Shown here piece after piece: positions 43,161 through 53,736 of a stretch of 64,000 nucleotides of DNA. Source of the stretch: Prorocentrum cordatum. Lineage: Eukaryota; Sar; Dinophyceae; Prorocentrales; Prorocentraceae. Positions within the stretch are counted from its first letter, which is position 1, and every line of letters starts with the position of its first letter. Under the pieces are notes generated by a model. That model was not told where the DNA came from and did not search any database. It worked only from the letters and a program-made list of their open reading frames with translations. Location: NCBI GenBank assembly GCA_963575745.1, contig CAUYUJ010009347.1, positions 361,320-425,319 of the forward strand. The letters are read 5' to 3'. The position numbers were made by a program, and so were the translations under genes.

Positions 43161-45215
43161 ATGGCCACGCCACAGGGCGCTGCTGGCGCTCTACTCATCT
43201 TGGACTCGTCCCACATTTTCGACGACGCCACTGTGAAGAGTACGTTCCGGCGCCAGTCCTCAACATGTTCCTCGAGGACACTGTGTCAGGTGATCCCACC
43301 AGCAGGTCATCGCGGAAGGCATGTTCAAGTGGGCGCGGGAGAGGGGCTCTACCGATTTTGCCCACTGGTTATTCCTGTACCGCGGTTGCAGCGGTGCCGT
43401 AGGCGTCGCCGTCGGTGCCCTCAAGATGGACACCCTGGTCGACCTCGATTTCAAGTCGGGGAGCGCGATCAAGCCTTTTCTCGCGACGCTCCCGCACGAG
43501 CGTCTGTTCCAGGGCGAGACGGACGGTTGTTCGTTCCCCAACGGCGGCCTGCGCGTGACGCACTCCGCCGCCGCCTTCACAGTCTGGGACTGGACATCGT
43601 CCCCGATCGTTGCGGGCACCACGCTCTGGATCCCGTGCTCCTTCCTGACGCACCTGGGAAGGGCGATCGACGACAGGACGCCGCTCCTGCGCTCGGACGA
43701 CGCCGTAAGCGCCCAGGGGATTCGCTTCCTGAAGGCCCTGGGGCTAGCGTCCGGTGCCAAGTGCCTCCGATCGTACTTCGGGTGGGAGCAGGAGTTCTCC
43801 GTCGTTTCCGCCGACCTGTACAAGAAGCGACCAGACCTCGTCAACACCAGCCGCACGCTGCTCGGCAAGCTGCCCAAACGCGGCCAGCAAACGGACCTCA
43901 ACTACTTCGCCCCCGTCCCAGAGCTCAGGCTCGTCGACAAGCTGCTTGTGGAGGTACAGCAGGAAATGGTGAGGACGGGTACCCCGATGGCGGTCCGCCA
44001 CAACGAGGTGGCGCCAGGGCAGCACGAGATGTCGCCCATCTTCGGGTTGGCCGATTGGTCCGCCGACATCCACGTGTACTTCATGGAGGCTTGCAACAGG
44101 GAGGCAGCCAAGTACAATCTGATGGTGCTGTTCCACGAGAAGCCGTTCGCTGGCATCAACGGCAGCGGCAAGCACGCCAATTGGTCCGTCGGAGCTGACA
44201 CCGGCATCAAGTCCCCTACTTGGGTAACACAGATGAAGCGCGCACCACCTAGAATCTAGACTGCGGCCCTGGCCTGCCTTGCTCATGCCACCTTGCAGTG
44301 CAACGAGGTGCTGCGCTGGGCCGTGGGACGCGCAGGCAACGAACACCGCTTCGGAACCCAGGAGGCGCCCCCGGCCATCGTCTCGCTCTACCCTGGCATC
44401 GGCTTCGAAGCGCGCGTGGACGCGGTGATCGGAGGAGGCCCCCTGGACGAGTTCAAGGCTGAGAAGAATCGGCAGTCCACTGGTTGCAAGGCGTCCATGG
44501 TGGTGGAGTCCGACGTCGAGGGCGGCAGCCGCGCGGCGCCCTTCCCCTTCTGCGGCAGCCGCTACGGGTTCAGGCTCGTCGCCGAATTGCTCTTTCGCGG
44601 TCATGATCTGCAGCGCGATAGTGGCCGCTGGCATGGGCGCGCTCTCCGATAAGATCGAGGCCGGCATGAAGGCGCGCGATGCCGTTGCCGAGATGTGCAA
44701 AAAGAACCGCAATGCCATCTCTACAGGCAGCGGCTACTCCGCCGAATGGCCAGCCGAGGCGGCCGAGCGCGGTCTCCCCGACCTCAGCGCGATGCCGAAG
44801 GCCATCAATCAATCAGTGGGGCTCGATCAAGAACACTGAGCTTTTCGAGAAGCTGGGCGTCTTCTCCAGGGGGGGGGGGGGGCGAGGCCGGGGCCGAGGC
44901 GATGTGCGAGGCTTGCAACGCCGCAAACAGCGACGGGGTCGGCGCACTTGCGCAGGACTCAGTTTTGTACAAAGACGCCTGCGATGCGATGGGCAATCGC
45001 ACGGCGCCGCGCGCTTCGGCGAACACCGAGACCGAACAGCTGGATAAACATATGAAGGGGGGCCCTCATGACGTGGCGGCAGAGTCCGAGTACCTTGGCG
45101 ACAAGGTCTAAGGCGCAGATGGTCGCGGCGCGCTCTCTGGTCGATGAAGCAAAGGGCCTTTTGGATCAGAAGCTCTATCCGTGCCCGACCTACGAGTCTA
45201 CGCTCTACCGCGCCA
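43161..45215 (+). pseudogene. glnN: type III glutamine synthetase, intronless, frame-broken copy
   Basis: Protein similarity runs from MATPQGAAGALLILDSSHIF to YPCPTYESTLYR, about 685 codons, close to full family length (about 700). Diagnostic GSIII motifs are present: GETDGCSFPNGGLRVTHSAA, GWEQEFSVV, RHNEVAPGQHEMSPIF (metal and glutamate site), FHEKPFAGINGSGKHANWS, AGNEHRFGTQEAPPAI, and APFPFCGSR. The enzyme makes glutamine from glutamate, ammonia and ATP. The longest intact stretch is 43306-44213. The reading frame changes near 43237, 43305, 44214, 44257 (with a TAG), 44575, 44813 (4-base duplication ATCA), 44868-44882 (G-run) and 45108. There is no intron, which suggests a retroposed cDNA that then decayed. 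Uncorrected indels in the assembly are the alternative, since one break lies in a homopolymer. Confidence 0.85.
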
Positions 45216-45889
45216 CCGGTGAGCTTAAGCCGACGCCTGTAAATCAGCAGTGTCGCATTATTGCAGAAGTTGCGATTCAGAGCGCGTCCGAGGCTCGAGC
45301 CAGAAAATTGTGGGCTTCGCGCCGCGAGATTTCGGGAGTCTGCTCGCCCCTATTGATTTTCTCCTGGTGGGGCCAGAGGGCTTAGAAGATGTTCCAGGCG
45401 ACTCAGGCCTGAGCCCGCGCCAGGTTGAGTCGGGTGCTTGGGCGGGGCCGTTCGCACCGGAGTCGCTGGGGGCCTGCTGCAAAAGTTGGCAATGTGGATC
45501 CTGAACATTCTGCGGGGGTGTAGACCAGAGGGGTTTAGATCGTAAAGGTTTTTGCCTATGGGGATGTCGATGATGATCGTAGAATTCGTCACTGTGATCA
45601 ATCCATCCGTTCGTCCATCTACCCATCCACATCCATCCTTTTACATGTGCGCCGCCATCAGAAATCGTCCATCCACCCAACCGCCCATCCACCCATCCAC
45701 CCGCCCATGCGTATTCCCTCTATCAATTTTCGATGCCGTCTTCCACCCATCCTTCAATCCTGCTCTTCTTCCGCCCATCCTTCCATTGCCGCATCGGCCC
45801 CCTGGCATCGCGCTGGCTCATCATCACCGAGAGTGGCGCAAGCCTCCTCGGATGCGGGTGCCAACTCACCCCGGCGGCATGTGGCTGCA
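45216..45889. other. no recognisable gene
   Basis: The glutamine synthetase frame stays open to 45385 but leaves family similarity after about 45215. CCATCCATC-rich sequence follows at 45600-45720. Confidence 0.4.
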
Positions 45890-46400
45890 GCCGCCGCCGC
45901 AGCAGCCACAGCAGCAGCAGCAGCAACAGCGTCCCCAGCAGCAGCCCCAGCAGCAACCCCAGCAGCAGGACGCGAAGCCCGACCTCGGCGCTGGGGTGAA
46001 GGTCGGCGACTGGGAGGAGGAGGAGGAGGAGGAGGAGGAGGAGGAGGAGGAGGGGGAGGAGGAGGGGGGGGAGGGGGAGAGGGGGAGGAGGTCGGCGACG
46101 CGACGACGACGACGACGCTGGCGTGAAGGTCGACGACGACGACGACGACCGCGACGACGACGAAACAACGAAGGTCACGACGGGCTCCATCCCGCTCTTC
46201 AAGCTGCCCCGAGTGCGTCTCTCGGAGGCCGCCGCGCTTCGAAAGGAGAAGAAGGAATCTGGGGAGAGAGGAGGAGGAGGTGGAGGAGGCGGGGGTGGAG
46301 GAGGAGGGGGAGGTGGATCGTCGTTACCCTCAGGAAGCCTCGGGATGGGAGGAGAAGGAGGAGTAGGAGACGGAGGGCGGGGAGGAGGAGGAGGAGGAGG
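45890..46400. repeat. (CAG)n, (GAG)n, (GAC)n tracts before the gap
   Basis: CAGCAG at 45900-45970, GGAGGA at 46014-46090, GACGAC at 46094-46160, GGAGGA again from 46270. Confidence 0.85.
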
Positions 46401-46500
46401 NNNNNNNNNNNNNNNNNNNNNNNNNNNNNNNNNNNNNNNNNNNNNNNNNNNNNNNNNNNNNNNNNNNNNNNNNNNNNNNNNNNNNNNNNNNNNNNNNNNN
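46401..46500. other. assembly gap (100 N)
   Basis: Exactly 100 N inside a (GGA)n tract, the usual placeholder for an unresolved repeat. Confidence 0.99.
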
Positions 46501-47339
46501 GCGCCCGGGGGGCAAGGCCGCCCCGCGAGGGCGGGGAGGGCCGCCCCTTCTGTTTCACCCGTTTCACCATGGGGGAGGGGGGCGAAGAGGCAGTGTAATA
46601 GGATGATGATGAGGAGGAATAGGAGGGGGATGCGGAGGGGGAGGGGGGGGATGATGAGGAGGAGGAGGGGGAGGAGGAGAGCCATCTCGGGGCGAGCGTC
46701 TGCACGCCCCATGGGCCACTGAGCGGCGCGCGCCGCTTCCCCCTTCGCCCCTGCGTCCCAGGAGGCGAAGGGCACGGCAATGTTGCTGTGCGACGTGCCG
46801 CATTCGGACACCCATGTATGCGTCATGTCTACCACCCCTTCCTCCTTCAACTCATCGAGCCCACCCCCCCCGTCCCCCTCCTTCTTTATTCCTGCCCCCC
46901 CTCCTTCCTCACCCCCATCGATCGTCGATAAGAGTTCCAGCGCACCAGCGCGAGCGAAGTCCTCCTTACCCATCCTCTTCTCTGAGCTGTAGCTTTCTTC
47001 GCGGCGAGGCCGAAGCCATTGCCCCTGGGGGGCCGAGGCCGACCCCGAGATCAAACTGTGGACGAGGCCGAAGCCATTGCCCCTGGCGTCGAGCAAGAAG
47101 CCAAATCGGTAGCCCCCCCCCCCCCCCCCCCCCCGCACCACGCAGCCGCATGTTACACAGGAGCGGATGGACTCTCGATTCGAAACGCTTTCATGCATTT
47201 AGATGTTTCCCAACCATCCGGTGGTGTTGGGTCCTCGTTTTGAAGAGACGGTGCCCCGCGTCCTTCTCCTCCTCTCCTCCTCCTCCTCCTCCTCCTCCTC
47301 CCCCTCTTCCCTCCCCCTTGCCTCTGCCCTCCGCATGTT
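46501..47339. other. no gene; repeats including a 23-bp direct duplication
   Basis: GGA-rich to 46680. The block GAGGCCGAAGCCATTGCCCC occurs twice (47011 and 47067). There is a C-run at 47117-47134 and (TCC)n at 47265-47310. Confidence 0.6.
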
Positions 47340-48535
47340 TCTGTTTCGGCACATCCTTCGCGCGTTCCGTGGCCCCATGGGGAGCTCCGCCGAAGGCCCC
47401 GGTGGCAGGGCCCGCATGGCGGCCCCGCATTTTGGCGCACCCCTTCACACGGCTCGTGGCCCCATAGGGAGCTCCACCGAAGGCCCCAGTGGCAGGGTCA
47501 GCATGGCGGCTCCGCATTTTGGCACACCCCTCACACGGTTCGTGGCCCCTTAGTAGGCAGCTCCACCGAAGGCCCCAGTAGCAGGGTCAGCATGGCGCCC
47601 CCGCATTTTGGCGCACCCCTCACACGGTTCGTGGCCCCATAGGGGGCTCCACCGAAGGTATCAGTGGCAGGGTCCGCGTGGCGGCCCCGCCCCATTTTGG
47701 CGCACCCCTCGCGCGGCTCGTGGCTCCTTAGTAGGCAGCTCCACCGAAGACCCCAGTAGCAGGGTCCGCATGGCGGCCCCGCATTTTGGCGCACCCGTCA
47801 CACGGTTCGTGGCCCCGTAGGGAGTTCCACCGAAGGCCCCAGTGGCAAGGTCCGCATGGCGGCACCGCATTTTGGCCCGCCCCTGACACGGTTCGCGGCC
47901 CCGTAGGGAGCTCCACCGAAGGCCCCAGTGGCAGGGTCAGCATGGCGGCCCCGCATTGGCGCGCACCCCGTCGCACGGTTCGTGGCCCCGTAGGGAGCTC
48001 CACCGAAGGCCACCGTGGCAGGGTCCGCATGGCGGCCCCGCATTTTGGCGCACCCCTCGCACGGTTCGTGGCCTCATAGGGAGCTCCACCGAAGGCACCA
48101 GTGGCAGGGTCAGCGTGGCGGCCCCGCATTTTGGCGCACCCCCGCACGGTTCGTGGCTCCATGGGGAGCTCCACCGAAGGCCCCAGTGACAGGGTCCGCA
48201 TGGCGGCCCCGCTTCATTTTGGCGCACCCCTCACGCGGCCCGTGGCCCCATAGGGAGTTCCACCGAAGGCCCCAGTGGCAGGGTCCGCGTGGCGGCCCCG
48301 CATTTTGGCGCACCCCTCACACGGTTCGTGGCCCCATAGGGAGCTCCACCGAAGGCGCCAGTGGCAGGGTCCGCATGGCGGCCCCGCCCCATTTTGGCGC
48401 ACCCCTCACGCGGCTCGTGGCCCCACAGGGAGCTCCACCGAAGGCCCCAGTGGCAGGGTCAGCATGGCGGCCCCGCATTGGTGCGCACCCCTCACACGGT
48501 TCGTGGCCCCATAGGGAGTTCCACCGAAAGTGATG
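47340..48535 (+). repeat. homogeneous ~87-bp satellite array, about 14 units
   Basis: The GAGCTCCACCGAAGG landmark (its GCTCC) stands at 47384, 47471, 47560, 47646, 47738, 47824, 47910, 47997, 48083, 48168, 48257, 48343, 48432 and 48518, spaced 85-92. Consensus blocks are TTTTGGCGCACCCCTCACAC, GGTTCGTGGCCCC, TAGGGAGCTCCACCGAAGG and GGCAGGGTCCGCATGGCGG. An 87-bp unit is 29 codons, so frames stay open for a while, but drift in spacing shows it is not coding. Confidence 0.95.
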
Positions 48536-48947
48536 CCCACAATTGCGGTATTAACAATTGCCTATGGTTGGGCCTTTCGCCGGGCTAATTTCTTGAACAA
48601 GCAGCGTCTCATTCGAGCCGTGTCCTGGATTTTGCCTTCGGAGTGCTCTCGGATGTCTTCCAAGATGGCCCCGCGAGGAGGGGGGGGAGGGGCGGGGGGA
48701 GGGGGGATGAGAAGGAGGAGGATGGGGGGGGGGGGGGGGAAGGAGGGGGGATGAGGAGGGAGGAAAGCACCCTCCCCTCCCCTCCTCCTCCTCCTCCTCG
48801 CCATCATCAGCATCATCATCATCATCATCATCATCGCCGTGTTCACGCCCTTCTGTCGATATCCATGTTGGCTCGGGGCTGCAAGGGCCTGATTCCCGCA
48901 GTGGCTCTGGCCTCGCGGGAGGAGTGCTTGCAGCAGCGCCTGGCTGC
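48536..48947. other. no gene; G-rich and (ATC)n tracts
   Basis: GGGGGA-rich 48675-48770, (CTC)n 48775-48800, (ATC)n 48803-48835. Confidence 0.7.
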
Positions 48948-50087
48948 ATGCAGTCTGGAAGTCTTGCGCGGAGAACTCTTGCAGGCGAACCGTTGACGGC
49001 TTTTCCAATCGAGCAGTTTTGGGTGCAGAACGGCGACTCTGGTGCATTATGGTGGGATTTGGATTATCTCGATGCTCATTTCAGGGTCACTGGTGTTACG
49101 ACGCTGAAGAGGCACAAGTGGCTATGCGGCGTGAAAGGTACATTGTCTTCAGATCCTGCGACGTCTGGTTCTTGTCGCGTGCATCTGCATCGAGCTGATC
49201 AGCCAGCCAATGCCTTGAACGCCAGCGCGTGCACTACAGTCGGCGTTCTGGTTGCCCTGGCAAAGTGCATCGATGGTTCTCGGTCGGCGCAAGGCGTCGA
49301 CGTGCCATGTGCCGTGTTTCGGCACATCGCACCCGCGTCCTGTTCGGTGGCGCAGCCGCTGGGCCCGCGAATTTTCAATTGCCCCTATGGTGGTTTCAGT
49401 ATCGACTGTGATGGGCGCATGTATGGGTGGCAGCTCCTGTGCACAGAGGTCTGTGGCCATGAGGCGACTGCGGACGTGGTCGAGCATCTTTGGGGATCCT
49501 TGCACGCTCAAGGCATATTGCGGCACCCTTTCCAGTACGAGAGCCACTCGCTGGCCGACGTCGTTGTGTTCATATGTTTAGTTTGCAAGCAGCGCAGGTC
49601 TGATGGTCGCTGCCCTAGCGAACGGCTGGACACGTTTCGCAACATGTGCTTCTTAATTGTGGTATCGCAATGTTTGGTGGCTTTGTTCTCCGAGCTCGTG
49701 CAAGCTCGCTATTGTAACGATGGCAATATCGCTGCTATGCGCCCACCCCCTGCTATTCGGACGGTTAAATGCAAACGCAATTACGTAGCAGTTGACGCTG
49801 AGGCCGCGTGGGACTTGCTCGAGAAGGCGATGCAGGTCGGCACCAGCTTCGAGGCAGCACTTGCGCTGAAAAGCGACGAGGCCGCTTATGGTTGCACCGA
49901 ACGCCAGGGGTCTAAATGGATAAACATCGCCCTGCAGCTTTACTACAATAGGTGCGAGAAGCTTTGGCCGAAGGGCGACGTCAACCATTGCAACTTCGTA
50001 TCTGATCCAGGGCATCACAGCTACATGGAGTGCCTGGTCACTCTGGCCTACTCGTGGGAACAGGACTGGGCTTCGGGTTTAAACTCG
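48948..50087 (+). CDS. unrecognised protein, first segment of a probable multi-exon unit
   Basis: An ATG at 48948 opens a frame of about 380 protein-like codons: [68 protein letters not shown]-type helices, a hydrophobic block [18 protein letters not shown], and [20 protein letters not shown] near the end. Amino-acid use is balanced, unlike the repeat frames around it. I recognise no family. The frame then runs into TA-rich repeats, where Tyr/Ile codons are an artefact, so an exon end near 50087 is likely. The start is uncertain because the frame is also open upstream. Confidence 0.5.
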
Positions 50088-50109
50088 CTGCCTGGATCGG
50101 GTCTCGGGG

Positions 50110-50275
50110 GAGAGGGCGATATGTATATATGTGTATATATATACACATATATATACATACACATATATATACATATGTATATATGTGTACTTACACACAT
50201 TTACATATATGTGTGTATATATACATATGTATATGTCGATGTATATATATATACATATATATATATATATAGCGA
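50110..50275. repeat. (TA/TATG)n microsatellite
   Basis: Alternating ATATAC/GTATAT forms long self-complementary stretches. It lies in the presumed intron. Confidence 0.9.
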
Positions 50276-50384
50276 GCGCGGATGGCATATGCGGGGGATT
50301 GTGCGCACGCCTCGCTGGGCTCGCTGCGCTGCCTGCGGGCCCGCAGTCGGTGCGTGGCGCCCAGTGTCGGCGCCGCGAAGGTCT

Positions 50385-51180
50385 GCGCACCTGTCCCCCT
50401 ATGCCGCCCCCTGCTGTCCTTGGTGGTGCACTCAGGTCGCAGGGGGGGATAAGGGGGCAGGGGGATCTTCTGCTTGTTCCCCTAAACAGCGCTCTCCTGC
50501 TGGGTTGCCCTGCTGCTTCTCGTCGCCCTGCAGGGTCTGTGCGCCTGTCCCCCTATGACGCCCCCTGCTGGCCTGGGTGGCGCGCTCAGGTCGCGGGGGG
50601 ATAGGGGGCAGGGGGGTCTTCTGCTCTTGCCCCTTAAACAGCGCTCCCCTGCTCGCAGGGGGGATGAGGGGGCAGGGGGGTCTTCTGCTCTTTCCCCTAA
50701 GCAGCGCTCCCCTGCTGGGTTGCCCTGCTGCTTCTCTTCGCCCTGCAGGGCTGTGCACCTGTCCCCCTATGGCGCCCCCTGCCGGCCTGGGTGGTGCACT
50801 CAGGTCGCAGAGGGGGATAGGGGGCAGGGGATCTTCTGCTCTTTCCCCTGAACAGCGCTCCCCTGCTGGGTGGCCCTGCTGCTTCCCGTCGCCCTGCAGG
50901 GTCTGCACACCTGTCCCCCTATGACGCCCCCTGCTGGCCTGGGTGGTGCACTCAGGTCGCAGGGGGGGATATGGGGCAGGGGGGTCTTCTGCTCTTTCCC
51001 TTAAACAGCGCTCCCCTGCTGGGTTGCCCTGCTGCTTCTCGTCGCCCTGCAGGGTCTGTACACCTGCCCCCCTATGACGTCCCCTGCTGGCCTGGGTGGT
51101 GCACTCAGGTCGCAGGGGGGGATAGGGGGCAGGGGGGTCATCTGCTCTTTCCCCTAAACAGCGCTCCCCTGCGGGGTTGC
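50385..51180 (+). repeat. ~153-bp minisatellite in the presumed intron
   Basis: TGTCCCCCTATG-type landmarks at 50392, 50546, 50760, 50912 and about 51065 give spacings 154, 214, 152 and 153; the long one carries a partial internal duplication. Each unit has GGTCGCAGGGGGGGAT, TCTTCTGCTC and CAGCGCTCCCCTGCTGGGTTG. Confidence 0.9.
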
Positions 51181-51188
51181 CTTTACTA

Positions 51189-51221
<33 letters not shown>
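51189..51221. repeat. (AT)n microsatellite
   Basis: Pure TATATA run closing the minisatellite. Confidence 0.95.
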
Positions 51222-51223
<2 letters not shown>

Positions 51224-51329
51224 CCTTCTCAGGATCTGGTGATGGTCGGGCTTGCATTTTGACTCATGGTTTTCTGGGTTTCGTATGGGGGGGGAGAGGG
51301 AGGGTGTGAGTTAGTAAGTTTCTGGGCGG

Positions 51330-52345
51330 CGCCCTTGAGGACACTGGCGCGTTTCCGCCATGGCAGCACCTCTTGCCAGGGAAGGAGCTCACGCAGGACG
51401 ACGCAGCAATGGGCGATACCATTGCAACCGTAGCTGCGAGGAGCAAGCTTGAGCGCGTGGCCGCCTACAGGCAGTTGCAGGGGACATCGCATCAGCTTTA
51501 CCTGCTTTCAGGGCGCACGCTTGACGAGTTCGTCTTGCCGCTGCAAATGTGAGGCCGACCGACCAGACCGGGTCTCGCATTGTTGTTCCAGACGTGGCGA
51601 GCGGAACGGATACTGCGTACATGGTGGACAGGATGTCTGGAGAACGGCTTGCAATTTTTTACCCACCGGTCGTGCGAAGGTTCCGCTTTTGGCGCTGATG
51701 CTTGACCATGGGGTCGATCGGGACAGCAGGGGCAGCGTTTTCTATTTTCCTCCAGGGCAAGATGATCCACGCCAGGTTCGACAGGATTCACAGGGTCATC
51801 AGGGACTTGAAGAATGCAGAGAAGCATTGCATGGATTCTCTCTTTATGGTGTGCAAGATGTGGTCAGCGTACCTGTGCGGCATCAACAATAGGCCTTTCA
51901 ATAGCGGAGCAAATTTCACGAAAAAGAGAAGGCTGCTGGATATATTTTCTCAAGCTTCTGATATCGATTCTCCAGTGTTCAGGAAGTACTTGCATCACAC
52001 TGCCAAAGATTGGAACATGCCATGTGACAGTAGGGCAGAGATCCAAGCCATATTCGACAACGTATTGCAGATGGAGCCTTTCAATAACAAGATGAGCCAG
52101 CCAAAGCAGGCCAACTGGTTCGCATGGAACAAGGCAGCGCACGAGCAAATCCCTGAGTTCTGGGCCACCAAGATGGTGCTGGAGTCACAGCTGGACGACG
52201 TCGACCCCGACTCAATCGATGGCTTTACTGACAGGAATCCTTCGGCGCAGCTTGTGAAGGTGTTGAAAGCAGGAGGCGGCTTACGTTTAGCATGCAAACT
52301 CATGACGGCATCGATGCACGCGAACGCAAAAATCATGAAGGCAAG
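51330..52345 (+). pseudogene. unrecognised protein, second segment (frame-broken), transposase-like features
   Basis: Three frames join into one protein-like stretch. PPWQHLLPGKELTQDDAAMG continues to 51549; from 51546 NVRPTDQTGSRIVVPDVASG continues to 51693; near 51680 LLALMLDHGVDRDSRGSVFY; then from about 51735 QGKMIHARFDRIHRVIRDLK continues to ASMHANAKIM at about 52345. The block L-D-x-G with F-D-R-I-H-R-x-x-x-D-L-K about 35 residues later, and acidic D/E residues further on, suggests a transposase of DDE type. This is inference; I cannot name a family. It is separated from the first segment by a repeat-filled stretch, taken as an intron. The frame breaks point to decay or indel errors. 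Confidence 0.45.
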
Positions 52346-52499
52346 GTCATGGGCGCGCTGTTCCCGAAGCCTTGCAGGCGCGCCCAAATCTCAAACGCAA
52401 ATGGGGTGGTTGTGGCGGGCCTTTCAGATTGACAAGTAGGCATGTGATCAACATGTTCGGCATGCCGCAACCACAACATGTGCTAATGCATTGGGCGCG

Positions 52500-53670
52500 C
52501 GCGCGTGGCTGTGGGCGCTGCGCACCCTGTTCCGAAAGGTGGCTGAGAATCCATGTTGGGATTGGTATATTGAGCAGGTAACAAGGATCAAAACGCCGAA
52601 CCATGCGTTCAACTACCTCATGGGCTTGGCCAATGGAGGGTGGCAGTTCCAGGACCACGTGTGGAACACAGTCTATAATACTCTTCACGACAGCGACAAC
52701 TTGAAGTTCATGGGCATGCACCCAGGGGAGAGCGAGGAGGCCAAGAAGGCATTATCGCTGACGCTGCACATTGTTCAGAATCGCATGTGGACCATGACCA
52801 AGCACAGCCTGCCCCCTGATAGCTATGCAGCCGTGGCGTCGCCCTCCGCGCGCATTGCTGACGGATCCTGCGCGACGATGAGGACGGAGCATCACAACCT
52901 TGTGGTTTTAGAGAGTGTTCGGCACACGAATGCCGCAGCACAGGCGCTTTGGGACGACATGGCCTTGGCTGCAAAGTCTAAGCCAATCAGGGCGCTGTTT
53001 GAGTTTTGCCGTGATACATATAACCGTAGGTCGTTCGCTGGAAGGCATTTACTGAAAGGTATGCTTTGGACATTTGCGGACAACAAAAGCTGCGAAGACA
53101 CCCATGCCACGTTGCGGCTTGATGCTCGGGCGAATTCCAATGCAAAATTCAGCGCGACAGGCTTCAATATCTAGTCAACGCGAGTGGGGTTTTCGATGCG
53201 CGCGGTGTGCCTCGCAGACCACATGTGAGCAAGCAGGATTTCATCAACCATTTCAAGGTGCTGAAACCAAGGGCAATGGCATCTAAATACAGGAGCTGCA
53301 GGCACAAGCTACCAACGAGCTGGCCCAATATTCTGGGGAAAATCATGGCCTACTTTGAGCGAGGAGTGGGCGAACAAAGCTGCAGCGGCATGGGCGTGGC
53401 TACACGAATATACTCGGCGTCGGCGCGTTGGCAACCCTGCTAGCTTGGGCGCGGCCCGTTTCACGAGGCTCGTGCCAGCTCTACAAGTCGTCCAGTGCGG
53501 AGACAATTTTTGGTTGTCCCTTGGTCACCACGCGTGGGCCTTCTTGGGCTGGCAGCTGCGCCGTGACGCCGTTGACGACATCACGTATTTCACATTTACC
53601 AAGGACCAGGGCCTCGCAAATATTGCGCTGTCGTTGTTCGTTGACTGCTGCGCCCTCCTCAGGCTTTAAG
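52500..53670 (+). pseudogene. unrecognised protein, third segment (frame-broken)
   Basis: From about 52540: AENPCWDWYIEQVTRIKTPN, a helical region to GQFQ-like WQFQDHVWNTVYNTL, then MRTEHHNLVVLESVRHTNAA, and LLKGMLWTFADNKSCEDTHA followed by LRLDARANSNAKFS. The N-K-S-x-E-D-T-H-A-x-L-R motif resembles the last catalytic Glu block of DDE transposases. After a frame change at about 53170 it continues LVNASGVFDARGVPRRPHVS, and after another at about 53345 LSEEWANKAAAAWAWLHEYT to a TAA at 53667. It belongs with 51330-52345 by strand, order and style. Confidence 0.45.
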
Positions 53671-53736
53671 TTTTTGTTTGTTGTTTCGATTTTCTGGTTT
53701 CCAGGGTTCGCCTCTGCGGCCTAGGGTGTTCGGGCA

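Noticed and set aside
46330-46620. Reading frames across the N gap
   Set aside because: They contain 100 unknown bases and GGA repeats and carry no evidence of coding.
47011-47090. CCGAAGCCATT duplicates as leader relicts
   Set aside because: After CCATT the sequence continues GCCCCTGG, not TTGGCTCAAG; it is a local duplication.
47340-48535. 29-residue repeat protein in the ~87-bp array
   Set aside because: Unit spacing varies between 85 and 92, so no single frame follows the repeat.
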